Shown here one piece after another: positions 54,014-62,844 of a DNA stretch of 64,000 nucleotides. Position 1 is the first letter of the stretch; every line of letters begins with the position of its first letter. This DNA comes from Pedobacter sp. Leaf216 (lineage in GTDB: Bacteria > Bacteroidota > Bacteroidia > Sphingobacteriales > Sphingobacteriaceae): positions 1 through 64,000 of the forward strand of contig NZ_LMKM01000006.1 of NCBI RefSeq assembly GCF_001421515.1, in the 5' to 3' direction. The position numbers and the translations under genes are program-made. Under the pieces are notes generated by a model. It saw only the letters and a list, made by a program, of their open reading frames with translations, made no database searches and was not told the origin of the DNA.

Positions 54014-55808
54014 TAATAACCCGGCTAAATAAATCCCAAAAAAAATAACAATTACCCATTACAAACCCCTGTTGCTTGGAGATATAATCAAAAGGCCTAG
54101 CAGGATTTAAAAACACGGAATAATACCGAAGATTACCTTTGATTATATCCACATCAGCGAGAAAACTATAACCCCTGGCATTAAAAAACTCACCAAACGC
54201 CAAATCATATCTCATGCTCCAAACAGTAGGAATAAAAAGAAAGCCACCGCCCAAAAGCACAAAAACTAACGCCCGCATCCAACTATTACCATGACGATTA
54301 GATACATTATTTAAAAACAAGGTATAATTCAAAAAACTCCGTTCACTAAAATACCTCTTTAAAAACCCAAAGCTTTTAAGCTGCGTTGCAAAGAATTTTT
54401 GCTGATTATCCATCATCTCCGAACTATAACCAAGCGCTTTAACCATATCCCCCTGCTTTTCATAAATTTTCCTCATCTGACTAAAATAATCGATCCGCTG
54501 ATGATAATAATCAACCGAATCCAAATTACAACCATCAATAAAAACTTGTGAAGGAAACTTCGTGCCCGCAACAAAAATATCCAACAAATTCGTATTTTTG
54601 TATTCCACCCTTGTATGAGTCAAATCACTACCAATGATCTCCGTTTTACCCATAGAACTTCCAATCATCCTCAAGCAACCTAGCATACCGAACAATATAT
54701 TTTGGTCCGAACAACGCTTATCATATAAAGAAGAAATACCTGAAACCAAAGCCTCACGTGCAGACCTCAAAGCATCATAATGACCAATTTCAGATTTCTT
54801 TTGTTTTTTATTTGGCCACGATAAAACCTGCCTATTCCAGGATGGACGTTTTCCATCAATACAAACATTTTTAAAGAGCAACTGCCCTGCAACAAAAGCA
54901 TCTACAATCGATATAGCCGCAAACGAGCAATTAATAGCCGTGAAAATAGTTTCCTTAGAAATCACAACACGCTCCAACTTCAACAAATTCACCCTACACC
55001 CCATTAGATTCACCTCAGATTTAGTCCCCGTATTAATTTCAAGAGCCGATAAAACACAATTATTAAGCTCAACAAAAGGAATCTGAGCATTCGATAAAGT
55101 AAGAGAAGTAGTAATATCTGAAGCTTCAAGTGCTAAAGCAGAACTATTTTTAAATTCCAAAAAACCAACCTGACAACCAGAAGATAAAAAAACATAACCA
55201 TGCTCCGCATTATTAGAACTCCACCAACCCAAAGAAGAATCAGAAAGTCTTAAATAACCCGTAGATGTTTTATCAAGGGTAAAATCCTGCACCGAACAAC
55301 CCGTAAATTCCAGATTTTTAGTAAGCACATTTCCAAGGCGAACCTGAGCTAAAATTGTGGCGGTAAACTTAATATTAACCGTACTACAATTATCCAGAAG
55401 AAAATCCCCAAGATTACTTAGATCAATAGTAAGACTACCATTAATACTGGAATTATACAGCACAATACCTCCAAAAGCAGAACCATGAATAAACAAAGAA
55501 GGAAGCTGACAATCAATAAAAATTAACCCAACATCAGGATGGTGCAAGCCATTAATTTTGAGTAAACGCTCAGATTCAAGCAAATTAACTTTCACATTCT
55601 TAACAACAAGATAATTTTTTTTCGTTTTAAGTAGGTTAGCCCGAGGATAAGGCGTTATATTTTTAATAACCGAACCATTTTGTAACTGAATATGAGAAGA
55701 AGAAGAAAGCGTCTTTAACGATTCAATTAAAAAATTGCTGGTAATTTCAGCTTGATGATCATAAACAATTACAGGTGATTCAGACATACAGAAAATAAAT
55801 TGAGGCAT
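53958..55808 (-). CDS. Large membrane-associated protein with beta-repeat region
   Basis: About 616 aa from ATG 55808, or shorter from ATG 55787 (MSESPVIVYDHQ). Residues about 90-320 contain irregular repeats of hydrophobic/Asn/Cys strands (IDLSNLGDFLLDNCS, SLTLSNAQIPFVELNNC), suggesting a right-handed beta-solenoid like pentapeptide-type proteins. The C-terminal 130 residues hold two membrane segments (about 510-535 and 590-608) ending AFRRPGK, an architecture I recall in other Bacteroidota proteins. Function unknown. Confidence 0.6.
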   Translation of the reverse strand: MPQFIFCMSESPVIVYDHQAEITSNFLIESLKTLSSSSHIQLQNGSVIKNITPYPRANLLKTKKNYLVVKNVKVNLLESERLLKINGLHHPDVGLIFIDCQLPSLFIHGSAFGGIVLYNSSINGSLTIDLSNLGDFLLDNCSTVNIKFTATILAQVRLGNVLTKNLEFTGCSVQDFTLDKTSTGYLRLSDSSLGWWSSNNAEHGYVFLSSGCQVGFLEFKNSSALALEASDITTSLTLSNAQIPFVELNNCVLSALEINTGTKSEVNLMGCRVNLLKLERVVISKETIFTAINCSFAAISIVDAFVAGQLLFKNVCIDGKRPSWNRQVLSWPNKKQKKSEIGHYDALRSAREALVSGISSLYDKRCSDQNILFGMLGCLRMIGSSMGKTEIIGSDLTHTRVEYKNTNLLDIFVAGTKFPSQVFIDGCNLDSVDYYHQRIDYFSQMRKIYEKQGDMVKALGYSSEMMDNQQKFFATQLKSFGFLKRYFSERSFLNYTLFLNNVSNRHGNSWMRALVFVLLGGGFLFIPTVWSMRYDLAFGEFFNARGYSFLADVDIIKGNLRYYSVFLNPARPFDYISKQQGFVMGNCYFFWDLFSRVIIGFGIYQFIVAFRRPGKI

Positions 55809-56327
55809 TAATAAATTTACCAACCAAAATCATTGACTAGCAAACAGTTAAATTTAATAAGATTTATTGAACATCAAATACCCCTGATGATGAATTGTAC
55901 AAGAACGAGAACATGATAAAAGCAAAATGAGATTAAACATAAGCAGGGAACTGGAACTGATCAGTTACAAGGGCATTAATGTGGTGTAGACAACGACTGA
56001 AGTCAGTAAGCAACTCTTTGGATGTATGAAAGCATAGATTAATGTCTGGAGGTATAAATTTTCGGAAAATTGTATCATCATCAGCAACCAATTGATATAC
56101 CATTCTCTTGATAAAGTGCTGAATTTACATCAATTGAATGAATACGCGGGCTGGCCATTTATGAAATCCAACAGGTAATCAGTCTCATTAAGGATGTAAT
56201 ATTAGATATGCAAGCGAATAACATTAGAATAGAAGATCCAGCATTTCTACAAAGAGCATTTCCATATATCCGAGAAACGATTTGAACTAGCTTTATAAGC
56301 TAATCAGTTAGCAATTAGATTTTGAAA
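55809..56327 (+). pseudogene. Decayed gene remnants
   Basis: No intact gene. In the plus direction several frames hold protein-like fragments broken by stops, the clearest being near 56150-56285 (AIYEIQQVISLIKDVILDMQ, then IRIEDPAFLQRAF before a stop). It looks like a helical accessory or transposition-related gene that has decayed. The family is not recognised. Confidence 0.4.
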
Positions 56328-58613
56328 CTATTCTTTTAGAAAAAAACCCAACGGCTTGCGTAAAGAGCGCACTTCGTACTTTCCTTGATGTCCTATCTTA
56401 AATATAAATATAGCTTGGCCATCATTTGTCCGAGGAAGGACGTGATCGAAACTGGCTTTTAATTTCTGCAAACTCGATGAAAATTCAGGGTCCACATCAG
56501 TGCTATTCAGTTTAAGTCGGGCCAAAAGAAAAGTCAATTGTGTAATCGGTTGAAACGAAAGATTTAAAAGGTTTGCTTCAATCCAGAGTCTTTCCACCGC
56601 CCGACCCGCAAGCACACAATCAAGTTCCGAGAGTTCCGGCATATAGATTATACCGAGCGCCGATGAATTTTTCACTGACTCAATTACCATTTTTTCGAAG
56701 GCATTTCCACCGCCGATATTCCTCAGTACAGAAATTGCATTCGCATCTGCCGCTATTTTTAACATTAAAGCTTCGCTCTCGGAAATTCCTAATGTGCGGA
56801 TATCCAGACCATCTCTTTTTAATTCGTTTTCTTCCTGCGTCCATCGAAGTTCGTTAACAAATGTATCGAAATGACCTCTAGGGTGAAGAACCCTCAACTT
56901 TTCAGCATGAGCAAGTATTTCACCGAGGGCCATAATTTGTTCCCGGTCGTCAACAAAATCCAAATGTGCTCCATGATATTGGCTGATAGATTGTTTCAAA
57001 TAGGTGAAATGATCGGGCGATAATGGAGGACTTTTCACAATCGTCCTGCTCGTTTGTCTTAGGTAAATACCTCTCTCCAGACTCGCCAGGTTAGGTTTAT
57101 CCTTTACACGCGTGAAGCTTATGAGTCCGGCCATCCGCTTGTCGCCATGGAGCGGAAAGTATACAGTGCCTATCTCCAAACTGAGTGCTGCAGATTTTAT
57201 TGCAATATTTTCGATAACCGCGCCAAGGCTTAAATAGGATCCAAAGTTATTGAAATCAATCAGTGAATGCGAAAAATGAGCGTCAACGAATATGAAGAGA
57301 CGATTGAGGGTATAAACAAATTTCCAGGGCTGCGAATTTCCTCCTGAAGGCGCAAGGATTGCGGCTTCCAATATAAGTTTTATTTCTTCTTCCGTGATTT
57401 TTTCCGGTATGCTTGTGAGATGCAGCTTATCGATCATACCAAACATTTCCCCTCTATCTAATTCTGGAGGAGGATCATAATTTTCAGTTAAAGAAGTCTT
57501 GGAGAAATCAGCATCTTTAATCAGTTCTTCAAAATCAACATAATATCTTCCTGAATCGTTAAATTGGCCCAGCAGTATCCTCCGGCATACATCCGTTGTC
57601 AATGCCCCGCCGAGCATAACAGAGGAGGCTAATTGTGGCCAAGTTGTAATAGATTGACCGATTTCTATCATTGAGGCCTTCAATCTTGCCGATATCGTTT
57701 CTATTCCAACCATTCCCAATATTACGGGCAGTTTTTTTTCGAAAGGCAAATCCCTAAAGGTGTCCGGATCAATCTCCCCAATTAGTCCGTGCAACAGAGG
57801 CAGATCACGATCCTTATCAAATCGCTCAACATCAAGCATTCCCCTGTCATTTGTATCCATCACAACAGGAATCTGATATTTTCTTGCGGTTAATCTGCTC
57901 AGTAACTTAATATCTATCGAATCACAAACTTCAACAAATAGGTCAAGCTTTCCATCGTCAAGAAAAAAACTGTCCATGTTAGCTGATGAGAGACCTTTTG
58001 AAAAAAGGGCTATTTTGATATATGGATCTATCTCGGCAATTTCTCGTGCCAATAGTATCGTCTTTTCTAACCCCAGATTGTGGATTCCGGTATGAATCCT
58101 GTTCAGGTTGCTTAGTTCTGCGACATCAAAATCCGCGAGGCGTAACCTTCCGCAAGCCCTTTCCATCGCAATTGTGATTGCAATGGAATGACCGACTGAC
58201 AGGCCTGCTATTCCTATCGTCTTATTTTTTAGTATATCCTGTTCTGCCTTTGTTATCTTATGCTGGTTCCGGCTGGTTCTGACAGCTATAAATTCCTCCT
58301 CATCCAGCAAGTGGATCAGACGCCTGTTCCAGGGGTAGAAAAACCAGACACCATAACTTGCAACATCAGTTCCTGCTAACCGTTCAGAAATCAATAATTC
58401 ATAATCCTTTGGCTCTAGCTTTTTTTGTGGTTGTTCAACTTTAATGAGTTCCTTTAACTGTCCATAAATTTCGTCATGGGTAAACAGAATCATTCCGCTT
58501 TTCAACAGTAAATCAAAGTTCAATCTATCCTCCTCTTCAGTTAACTTGAAAGATGTGGGCAAAAAAACAGTGTCGTCTAGGTGTGCAATTGTACTATTTG
58601 ACTTCCCTTCCAT
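56328..58613 (-). CDS. Rv1355c-type ThiF adenylyltransferase/nitroreductase fusion
   Basis: A 761-aa fusion. Residues 125-350 are E1/ThiF-like: GIAGLSVGHSIA nucleotide loop, Asp161/Asp163 in LADFDVAELSNLNRI and the metal/adenylate contacts expected. Residues about 400-755 are nitroreductase-like and start AILAPSGGNSQPWKF, the FMN-binding motif. This order matches Mycobacterium tuberculosis Rv1355c. It would activate a carboxylate and carry out a flavin redox step. It follows the GNAT-like acyltransferase gene after 54 bases on the same strand. Confidence 0.85.
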   Translation of the reverse strand: MEGKSNSTIAHLDDTVFLPTSFKLTEEEDRLNFDLLLKSGMILFTHDEIYGQLKELIKVEQPQKKLEPKDYELLISERLAGTDVASYGVWFFYPWNRRLIHLLDEEEFIAVRTSRNQHKITKAEQDILKNKTIGIAGLSVGHSIAITIAMERACGRLRLADFDVAELSNLNRIHTGIHNLGLEKTILLAREIAEIDPYIKIALFSKGLSSANMDSFFLDDGKLDLFVEVCDSIDIKLLSRLTARKYQIPVVMDTNDRGMLDVERFDKDRDLPLLHGLIGEIDPDTFRDLPFEKKLPVILGMVGIETISARLKASMIEIGQSITTWPQLASSVMLGGALTTDVCRRILLGQFNDSGRYYVDFEELIKDADFSKTSLTENYDPPPELDRGEMFGMIDKLHLTSIPEKITEEEIKLILEAAILAPSGGNSQPWKFVYTLNRLFIFVDAHFSHSLIDFNNFGSYLSLGAVIENIAIKSAALSLEIGTVYFPLHGDKRMAGLISFTRVKDKPNLASLERGIYLRQTSRTIVKSPPLSPDHFTYLKQSISQYHGAHLDFVDDREQIMALGEILAHAEKLRVLHPRGHFDTFVNELRWTQEENELKRDGLDIRTLGISESEALMLKIAADANAISVLRNIGGGNAFEKMVIESVKNSSALGIIYMPELSELDCVLAGRAVERLWIEANLLNLSFQPITQLTFLLARLKLNSTDVDPEFSSSLQKLKASFDHVLPRTNDGQAIFIFKIGHQGKYEVRSLRKPLGFFLKE

Positions 58614-58667
58614 AGCTCAAAAATTGCTTGAATTAAATGGTGAATAATATTAGAGGCGGCATGGAGA

Positions 58668-59399
58668 TCAGCTTACAAATTGACCATTTTCAATGGAAAG
58701 TTTATATTGCAATTCGACATTTTTTCCCCGAATGTTTTCTACAATTTTTATTTCGGGGTTGTTCCGTAATTCAACAACCGCTTCCCTTTCTTCCTCCCGC
58801 GCACTGGCTAGGCTATCCAGATCATCATTAATCAAAAGCGTGGCTATCATATCCGGTCTGGGATAAATAAATTCCCCATTCCTGCCGAAAGTTCTGTTGA
58901 TGATGAAACCCAGATCCTCAACCATATTTATCACATATGGTGCGGTGAGTACAATTAGCCGGGTTAGATTCAGGCGAGTTGAAATTGCGACTACTGCGCG
59001 GGCGAGCAAATTACTCCCGACTCCGTACCGCGCCGCCTCAAGTGAATTCCATAAGCCGCAGATTTCCCCTATGCTCGCCCGGTTGTGAAGAGCAATCGAT
59101 GCGCCAAGTGTTGGGTCAGCATCCCCTACTGCTTTTTCAATAGGCAACTGCGTGACCTTGTCAGCAATATGAACTCTCAGTCCGCCATACACCCTTGTAC
59201 GATCAGAAGATTCGATTACAATAACAAACACCGCAAGATTATCAGCCCACTCAAACCCTGATGAGGAAATCTTCTCGACACCAACACTTCTAAGTAAGTG
59301 CTCATGGCCCATTGCAAAAAGTTTACATGCTTTTGGATCATCCGGAGCCCGGAATGCCCTGATAATGAACTTTTGTCCCAGCTTTGATGTCGGGCTCAT
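58668..59399 (-). CDS. GNAT-like (N-acyl amino acid synthase-type) acyltransferase
   Basis: About 243 aa from ATG 59399. An acyltransferase fold like FeeM/autoinducer synthase-type GNATs: YGGLRVHIADKVTQLPIE, then GEICGLWNSLEAARYGVGSN (acyl donor loop) and LIVLTAPYVINMVEDLGF. It is predicted to transfer a fatty acyl group to an amine or amino acid; the substrate is unknown. First gene of a probable two-gene operon with the Rv1355c-type gene downstream. No carrier protein is seen. Confidence 0.65.
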   Translation of the reverse strand: MSPTSKLGQKFIIRAFRAPDDPKACKLFAMGHEHLLRSVGVEKISSSGFEWADNLAVFVIVIESSDRTRVYGGLRVHIADKVTQLPIEKAVGDADPTLGASIALHNRASIGEICGLWNSLEAARYGVGSNLLARAVVAISTRLNLTRLIVLTAPYVINMVEDLGFIINRTFGRNGEFIYPRPDMIATLLINDDLDSLASAREEEREAVVELRNNPEIKIVENIRGKNVELQYKLSIENGQFVS

Positions 59400-60027
59400 C
59401 TTGATATGCAATTAAATGCCTTATTAATATTTACAATTAACATCAAATCATTTTTATTAAAAATTCCCGGCCATGCCGTCACATTCAGGGTATGATACAG
59501 TGCTGATACACATTTATAAAATATTATCATCTGCAATCAGCGGGCAATGTGTACAACAAAACTGTCGATTAACTATTGATGCATCCATCCCCAAACTTGG
59601 TGATATTGACAAAAGATGCAGGGTGGAAAGAAACCTTTGAAGAATCGATATTGGCTTTTTGCTAAAAGTTCATAATCGTAACCCACCAAGATAAACTGCA
59701 TCTAATCTAAAATGTGAGATTTAAGCTAGGCAGAATTTATGCATCAAGCGAGCCAAACGCGGTAAAGAATCAACATTTTCAACAAGTATATTATATACTG
59801 AGCAAGTTCGGGAGAGAATGGGTGGCGAAACGGAAAACCGAATTTACTCATGGCTGACATCATTTATCAATTTATCACCGGTGAGTTTCGAATCCTCCTA
59901 AACCCTGACAAAAAGTAAATAAAGCTAAAAGGTGATTTAGCAAGCATACCTGAGATGAAGCTTAAAGGGTGCCAGAATAAAAAAAGAAGATACAAAACTC
60001 TTGTGCAGCAATGAATACTGTTGTTAC
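59400..60027. other. Gene-poor stretch between the acyltransferase and HTH genes
   Basis: No intact gene. A plus-strand frame from a GTG at 59714 reads like part of a DNA-related protein (YYILSKFGREWVAKRKTEF) before a stop and is probably a remnant. A TTTG-containing AT-rich leader just right of 59400 could hold the promoter of the acyltransferase, but no exact TAnnTTTG is seen. Confidence 0.35.
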
Positions 60028-60321
60028 TCAAAATGATATATCCAAAATCGAAATTTCACTTCCTATTCTGGGATGGTAAGAAGGTGCGTATTTAATAATG
60101 CCTAGTGACACCAAATTACTTATGCATTTGTGGTAAGTGGCGATTGATTTGATTGATGCCAAACCCATCAATTTCCTTCTTGAAACTTTGATGTTTTCAA
60201 GATCATTTTCCTTCCAGCCAGTTACGACGATAGCCAGGTAAAGGCTTATGTAACACGGGGAAAAGCTACTTTTATTTGCAAATATCAAAAATTGATTGAG
60301 TTGATTGATACTACCTTCCAC
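60028..60321 (-). CDS. Winged-helix-like regulatory protein of mobile elements, 97 aa
   Basis: Starts at a GTG (60321) inside the end of the HTH gene (11-base overlap, AGGGAGGAAAAG just upstream). The pattern SPCYISLYLAIVV, VSRRKLMGLASIKSIATYHK, then LGIIKYAPSYHPRIGS is typical of a small protein that accompanies excisionase-like HTH genes in Bacteroidota mobile islands. It marks mobile-element ancestry; no integrase is seen nearby. Confidence 0.6.
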   Translation of the reverse strand: MEGSINQLNQFLIFANKSSFSPCYISLYLAIVVTGWKENDLENIKVSRRKLMGLASIKSIATYHKCISNLVSLGIIKYAPSYHPRIGSEISILDISF

Positions 60322-60583
60322 CTTTTCCTCCCTTGTGTAGTAAGCTTTGGATATCGCTAAGGGCGTAATAAAAAATACTTCCGACCTTTGTGAAGGCTAG
60401 GGTACCGTTGATTCTCAAGTTTTGCAGTGTCCCAGGTGAGATATGGAGAATTTCTCTTACCTCAGCGCTTCTTAACCACTTTTTATGTTCTTTCAGTTCT
60501 GGCTTAAGTATTTCTTTTAGCTCAGCAATAAGGGAAGTTTTAAACTCCTTCAGGTCTTCTTTCGTAATTAGGTCTATATTCAT
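60311..60583 (-). CDS. Excisionase-like helix-turn-helix protein, 90 aa
   Basis: An N-terminal charged coiled-coil-like stretch (1-40), then WLRSAEVREILHISPGTLQN and VGSIFYYALSDIQSLL, a MerR/excisionase-type HTH (HTH_17). Such genes occur in Bacteroidota integrative and conjugative elements. The ATG is at 60583, and it overlaps the next gene. Confidence 0.7.
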   Translation of the reverse strand: MNIDLITKEDLKEFKTSLIAELKEILKPELKEHKKWLRSAEVREILHISPGTLQNLRINGTLAFTKVGSIFYYALSDIQSLLHKGGKGGR

Positions 60584-60791
60584 TTTATTTCAATAGTTTT
60601 GAATGTTGGTCATTGAATGATTTAGTGGTCCGGCCTGGGGTTGGTAACTCCGAACTGAAACAAATTTTACTATACTGATCTCAGATTGCCTTTTGGATTT
60701 ATTAAACCGGCCGGCATCCACCGACCGATTTTATCATTAACTAAACTATTAAACTTCTTTTATAAAATTTCTTGAATTAATTTTGATAGGA
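60584..60791. other. Spacer without visible gene
   Basis: About 200 bases of AT-rich DNA between the HTH operon and the small membrane peptide. No structure was recognised. Confidence 0.4.
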
Positions 60792-60920
60792 TCAAATCCA
60801 TTTACTGTCGCCATCTTGTTCTCGCTCTTGCTTTTGTCCCTTCAACACGATTCGATTTAAAACATAGGAAAGCATATAAAGGGAGAGTAAAAGCAATGCT
60901 AGAATTTCTCTGGAGTCCAT
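60792..60920 (-). CDS. Small single-pass membrane peptide, 42 aa
   Basis: Below the size of normal gene calls. ATG 60920 starts MDSREILALLLLSLYMLSYV, one membrane helix, then a charged tail (KGQKQEREQDGDSKWI). It lies 12 bases after the SerC-like stop on the same strand, which supports co-transcription. It may be an anchor or regulatory peptide. Confidence 0.45.
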   Translation of the reverse strand: MDSREILALLLLSLYMLSYVLNRIVLKGQKQEREQDGDSKWI

Positions 60921-60932
60921 ATTCACATTAAG

Positions 60933-61979
60933 TTATTTTCTTTCATGGGCCGAATGGTGCTCGAAACACTGCATAGTATTAATGAGTTGAAAGATTCCTT
61001 CCTCTTCATACTTTGTTAAATCAACTAAAAAATCACCTTGGGGCAGGCGATCAACAATGTTTATGTTTTCCTTATCCAGTTGCAGGATAAAAATAAATTC
61101 ATCTTCAGGGTTTGCAACAAAGAATCTAACGGCATGCACTGAGCGGTCTTTCGGATTAACTGTAGCACGCAACTTTGTGTTTCGCTCTATTTCCCTGTAC
61201 AGCGTCGAAGATAGGGTGCATAAGCGAGAGACATTAGCTTCCAAACCGCCATTTGATTTAAAATCGGTAAGCCAATGATGAAATATAAACATATCCTTAA
61301 AGCTTAGGTCAACGGCCTGGTTTAATCTATTTGTTAAAAAAGGTTCAGTAAAAATTGGGCATGAGGATTTCGCTAGAATTGAATCCCGGACGCATATCAG
61401 GGATAAATGTTCCGGTATTATACCGCCCTCTCCTTGCGCATACACCAGGTCAAAAAGATCAAAAGGAATTCTAGTACTAAATAAATCAGCTGACCGGTCA
61501 CAAAATAGAGGCACTGAAACCTTTGGGAATTTTGAAACGCTGTTCCCCTGTAAATCATTGGTCGAGGTTAGGTGCAAAAATGAAATATTCTGCGGTAGCC
61601 AGTCGCATTGAGGGATGTATGAATAGGATGATTCTCTGGAGGAACCGATTATCTCCACATCCAAATACTTTCTTGCCGAAATAATTGCTGCAGAGGAACG
61701 GCTCCCGGTATCCAGAAATCCCCCCCTTATTTCTTTGGAAAAATTAAGCATGCAAAAAATACTTGAATGCTCTATGTTTCCGCTATTTAATAGCAACACA
61801 TGATAATCAGGTGGGATTTGCAATAATTCGCGGAGCAAAGCCCGTACGTTTTCTATTTTTAATTGTAATCTCGGGTCAGCTACTTTATACAAGTTCCTGT
61901 AATGGGTGGAATTTCCTACAGTTATTTTTGTAAGTTTATCATAGCCTGGATAAGAATTATTTTGATTCCGCTCTTCCAT
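60933..61979 (-). CDS. SerC-like (fold type I) protein lacking the PLP lysine
   Basis: 348 aa from ATG 61979; the frame also opens at a TTG 24 bases upstream. It aligns along its length with phosphoserine aminotransferase: LLLNSGNIEHSS, TSTNDLQGNS and CDRSADLFST. Where SerC has YAGAQKNIGPAGL, with the Schiff-base Lys, this protein has YAQGEGGIIPEHL (residues 180-192), placing Gly185 at the Lys position. A normal PLP aminotransferase mechanism is therefore unlikely. It may be a pseudoenzyme or use another chemistry. Confidence 0.7.
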   Translation of the reverse strand: MEERNQNNSYPGYDKLTKITVGNSTHYRNLYKVADPRLQLKIENVRALLRELLQIPPDYHVLLLNSGNIEHSSIFCMLNFSKEIRGGFLDTGSRSSAAIISARKYLDVEIIGSSRESSYSYIPQCDWLPQNISFLHLTSTNDLQGNSVSKFPKVSVPLFCDRSADLFSTRIPFDLFDLVYAQGEGGIIPEHLSLICVRDSILAKSSCPIFTEPFLTNRLNQAVDLSFKDMFIFHHWLTDFKSNGGLEANVSRLCTLSSTLYREIERNTKLRATVNPKDRSVHAVRFFVANPEDEFIFILQLDKENINIVDRLPQGDFLVDLTKYEEEGIFQLINTMQCFEHHSAHERK

Positions 61980-62268
61980 ATTATTCTGCTGGTTGCAGGG
62001 CAAATTTCAACACGACAACGGCGTAATGGAAACGGCAATAAAAAAAAGGTCTAAAATACTTTTTAAGCATAGGGACACCTAATTATATTTTGCTGCTTTA
62101 GGAAAGATAATACCAAATAAAAATTTAATTTCTCGTGGCTGACTGGAATGAAAGAAGTAATTGTAAATAATACACTATCAATTAATTACAATCAAACCCA
62201 TGAGTTTTTAACTTCGAAAAATCCTGATTTTTGAATATCTTCGGCCAACCAAATTAAACCAGATAATT
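61980..62268. promoter_or_regulatory. Divergent intergenic region, SerC-like gene / Lrp regulator
   Basis: The 289 bases separate divergent genes, a common place for Lrp-type control. Near the lrp-like start TATCTTCG (about 62236) resembles the -7 element with one mismatch. No clear palindrome was recognised. Confidence 0.35.
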
Positions 62269-62736
62269 ATGTCAGCATATGCATTAGACGAAACCGACAG
62301 TGGTATTTTGAATCTGCTTCAAAGGGACGGGGATCTCACTTACAAAGAACTATCAGGAAAACTCAGAAGAAGCAAGTCCAATATTGTTGAACGCATTAAA
62401 AACCTCAAGACCGAAGGGTATATTGAAAAAAGCGTCGTACTGATTAACGTTCAAAAAATCAGAGATATATTCATTGCTTTTCCGCTCGTTGAATTAAATA
62501 ACCATGGGCAAGATTCAATCGATATTTTCAAACGTGAGATGGCCCGATATCCACAGGTAATGGAATGTTACCATGTGACCGGCAATTTTGATTTTATGTT
62601 AAAGATAGTGACCACTGATATGATTGCCTACAATGATTTTCTAAGGGAAACCATAGCTACTAATCCGCTGGTCGGCAAGATTCAGAGCTTTATGGTTTTA
62701 TCTCAAAGCAAAAGAGAAACCGCCTATGTGGTGTAA
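62269..62736 (+). CDS. Lrp/AsnC-family transcriptional regulator
   Basis: A 155-aa regulator. The N-terminal HTH is in LTYKELSGKLRRSKSNIVER, followed by a RAM/AsnC effector domain (VMECYHVTGNFDFMLKIVT) that binds amino acids. It faces away from the SerC-like gene across 289 bases and probably controls the locus. It is followed by a convergent MFS gene. Confidence 0.92.
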   Translation: MSAYALDETDSGILNLLQRDGDLTYKELSGKLRRSKSNIVERIKNLKTEGYIEKSVVLINVQKIRDIFIAFPLVELNNHGQDSIDIFKREMARYPQVMECYHVTGNFDFMLKIVTTDMIAYNDFLRETIATNPLVGKIQSFMVLSQSKRETAYVV

Positions 62737-62844
62737 AAAGTCATAAGCGAAGCTTATTTCTGAAGCATAAAGCCACAGTTCGAAGTAACCTGAGACAAGA
62801 AATATCATCTGACCAATTGATATCGAGGGATACTATGCAACAGG

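Noticed and set aside
60028..60583. A complete integrative element
   Set aside because: No integrase, relaxase or att direct repeats could be found in the window.
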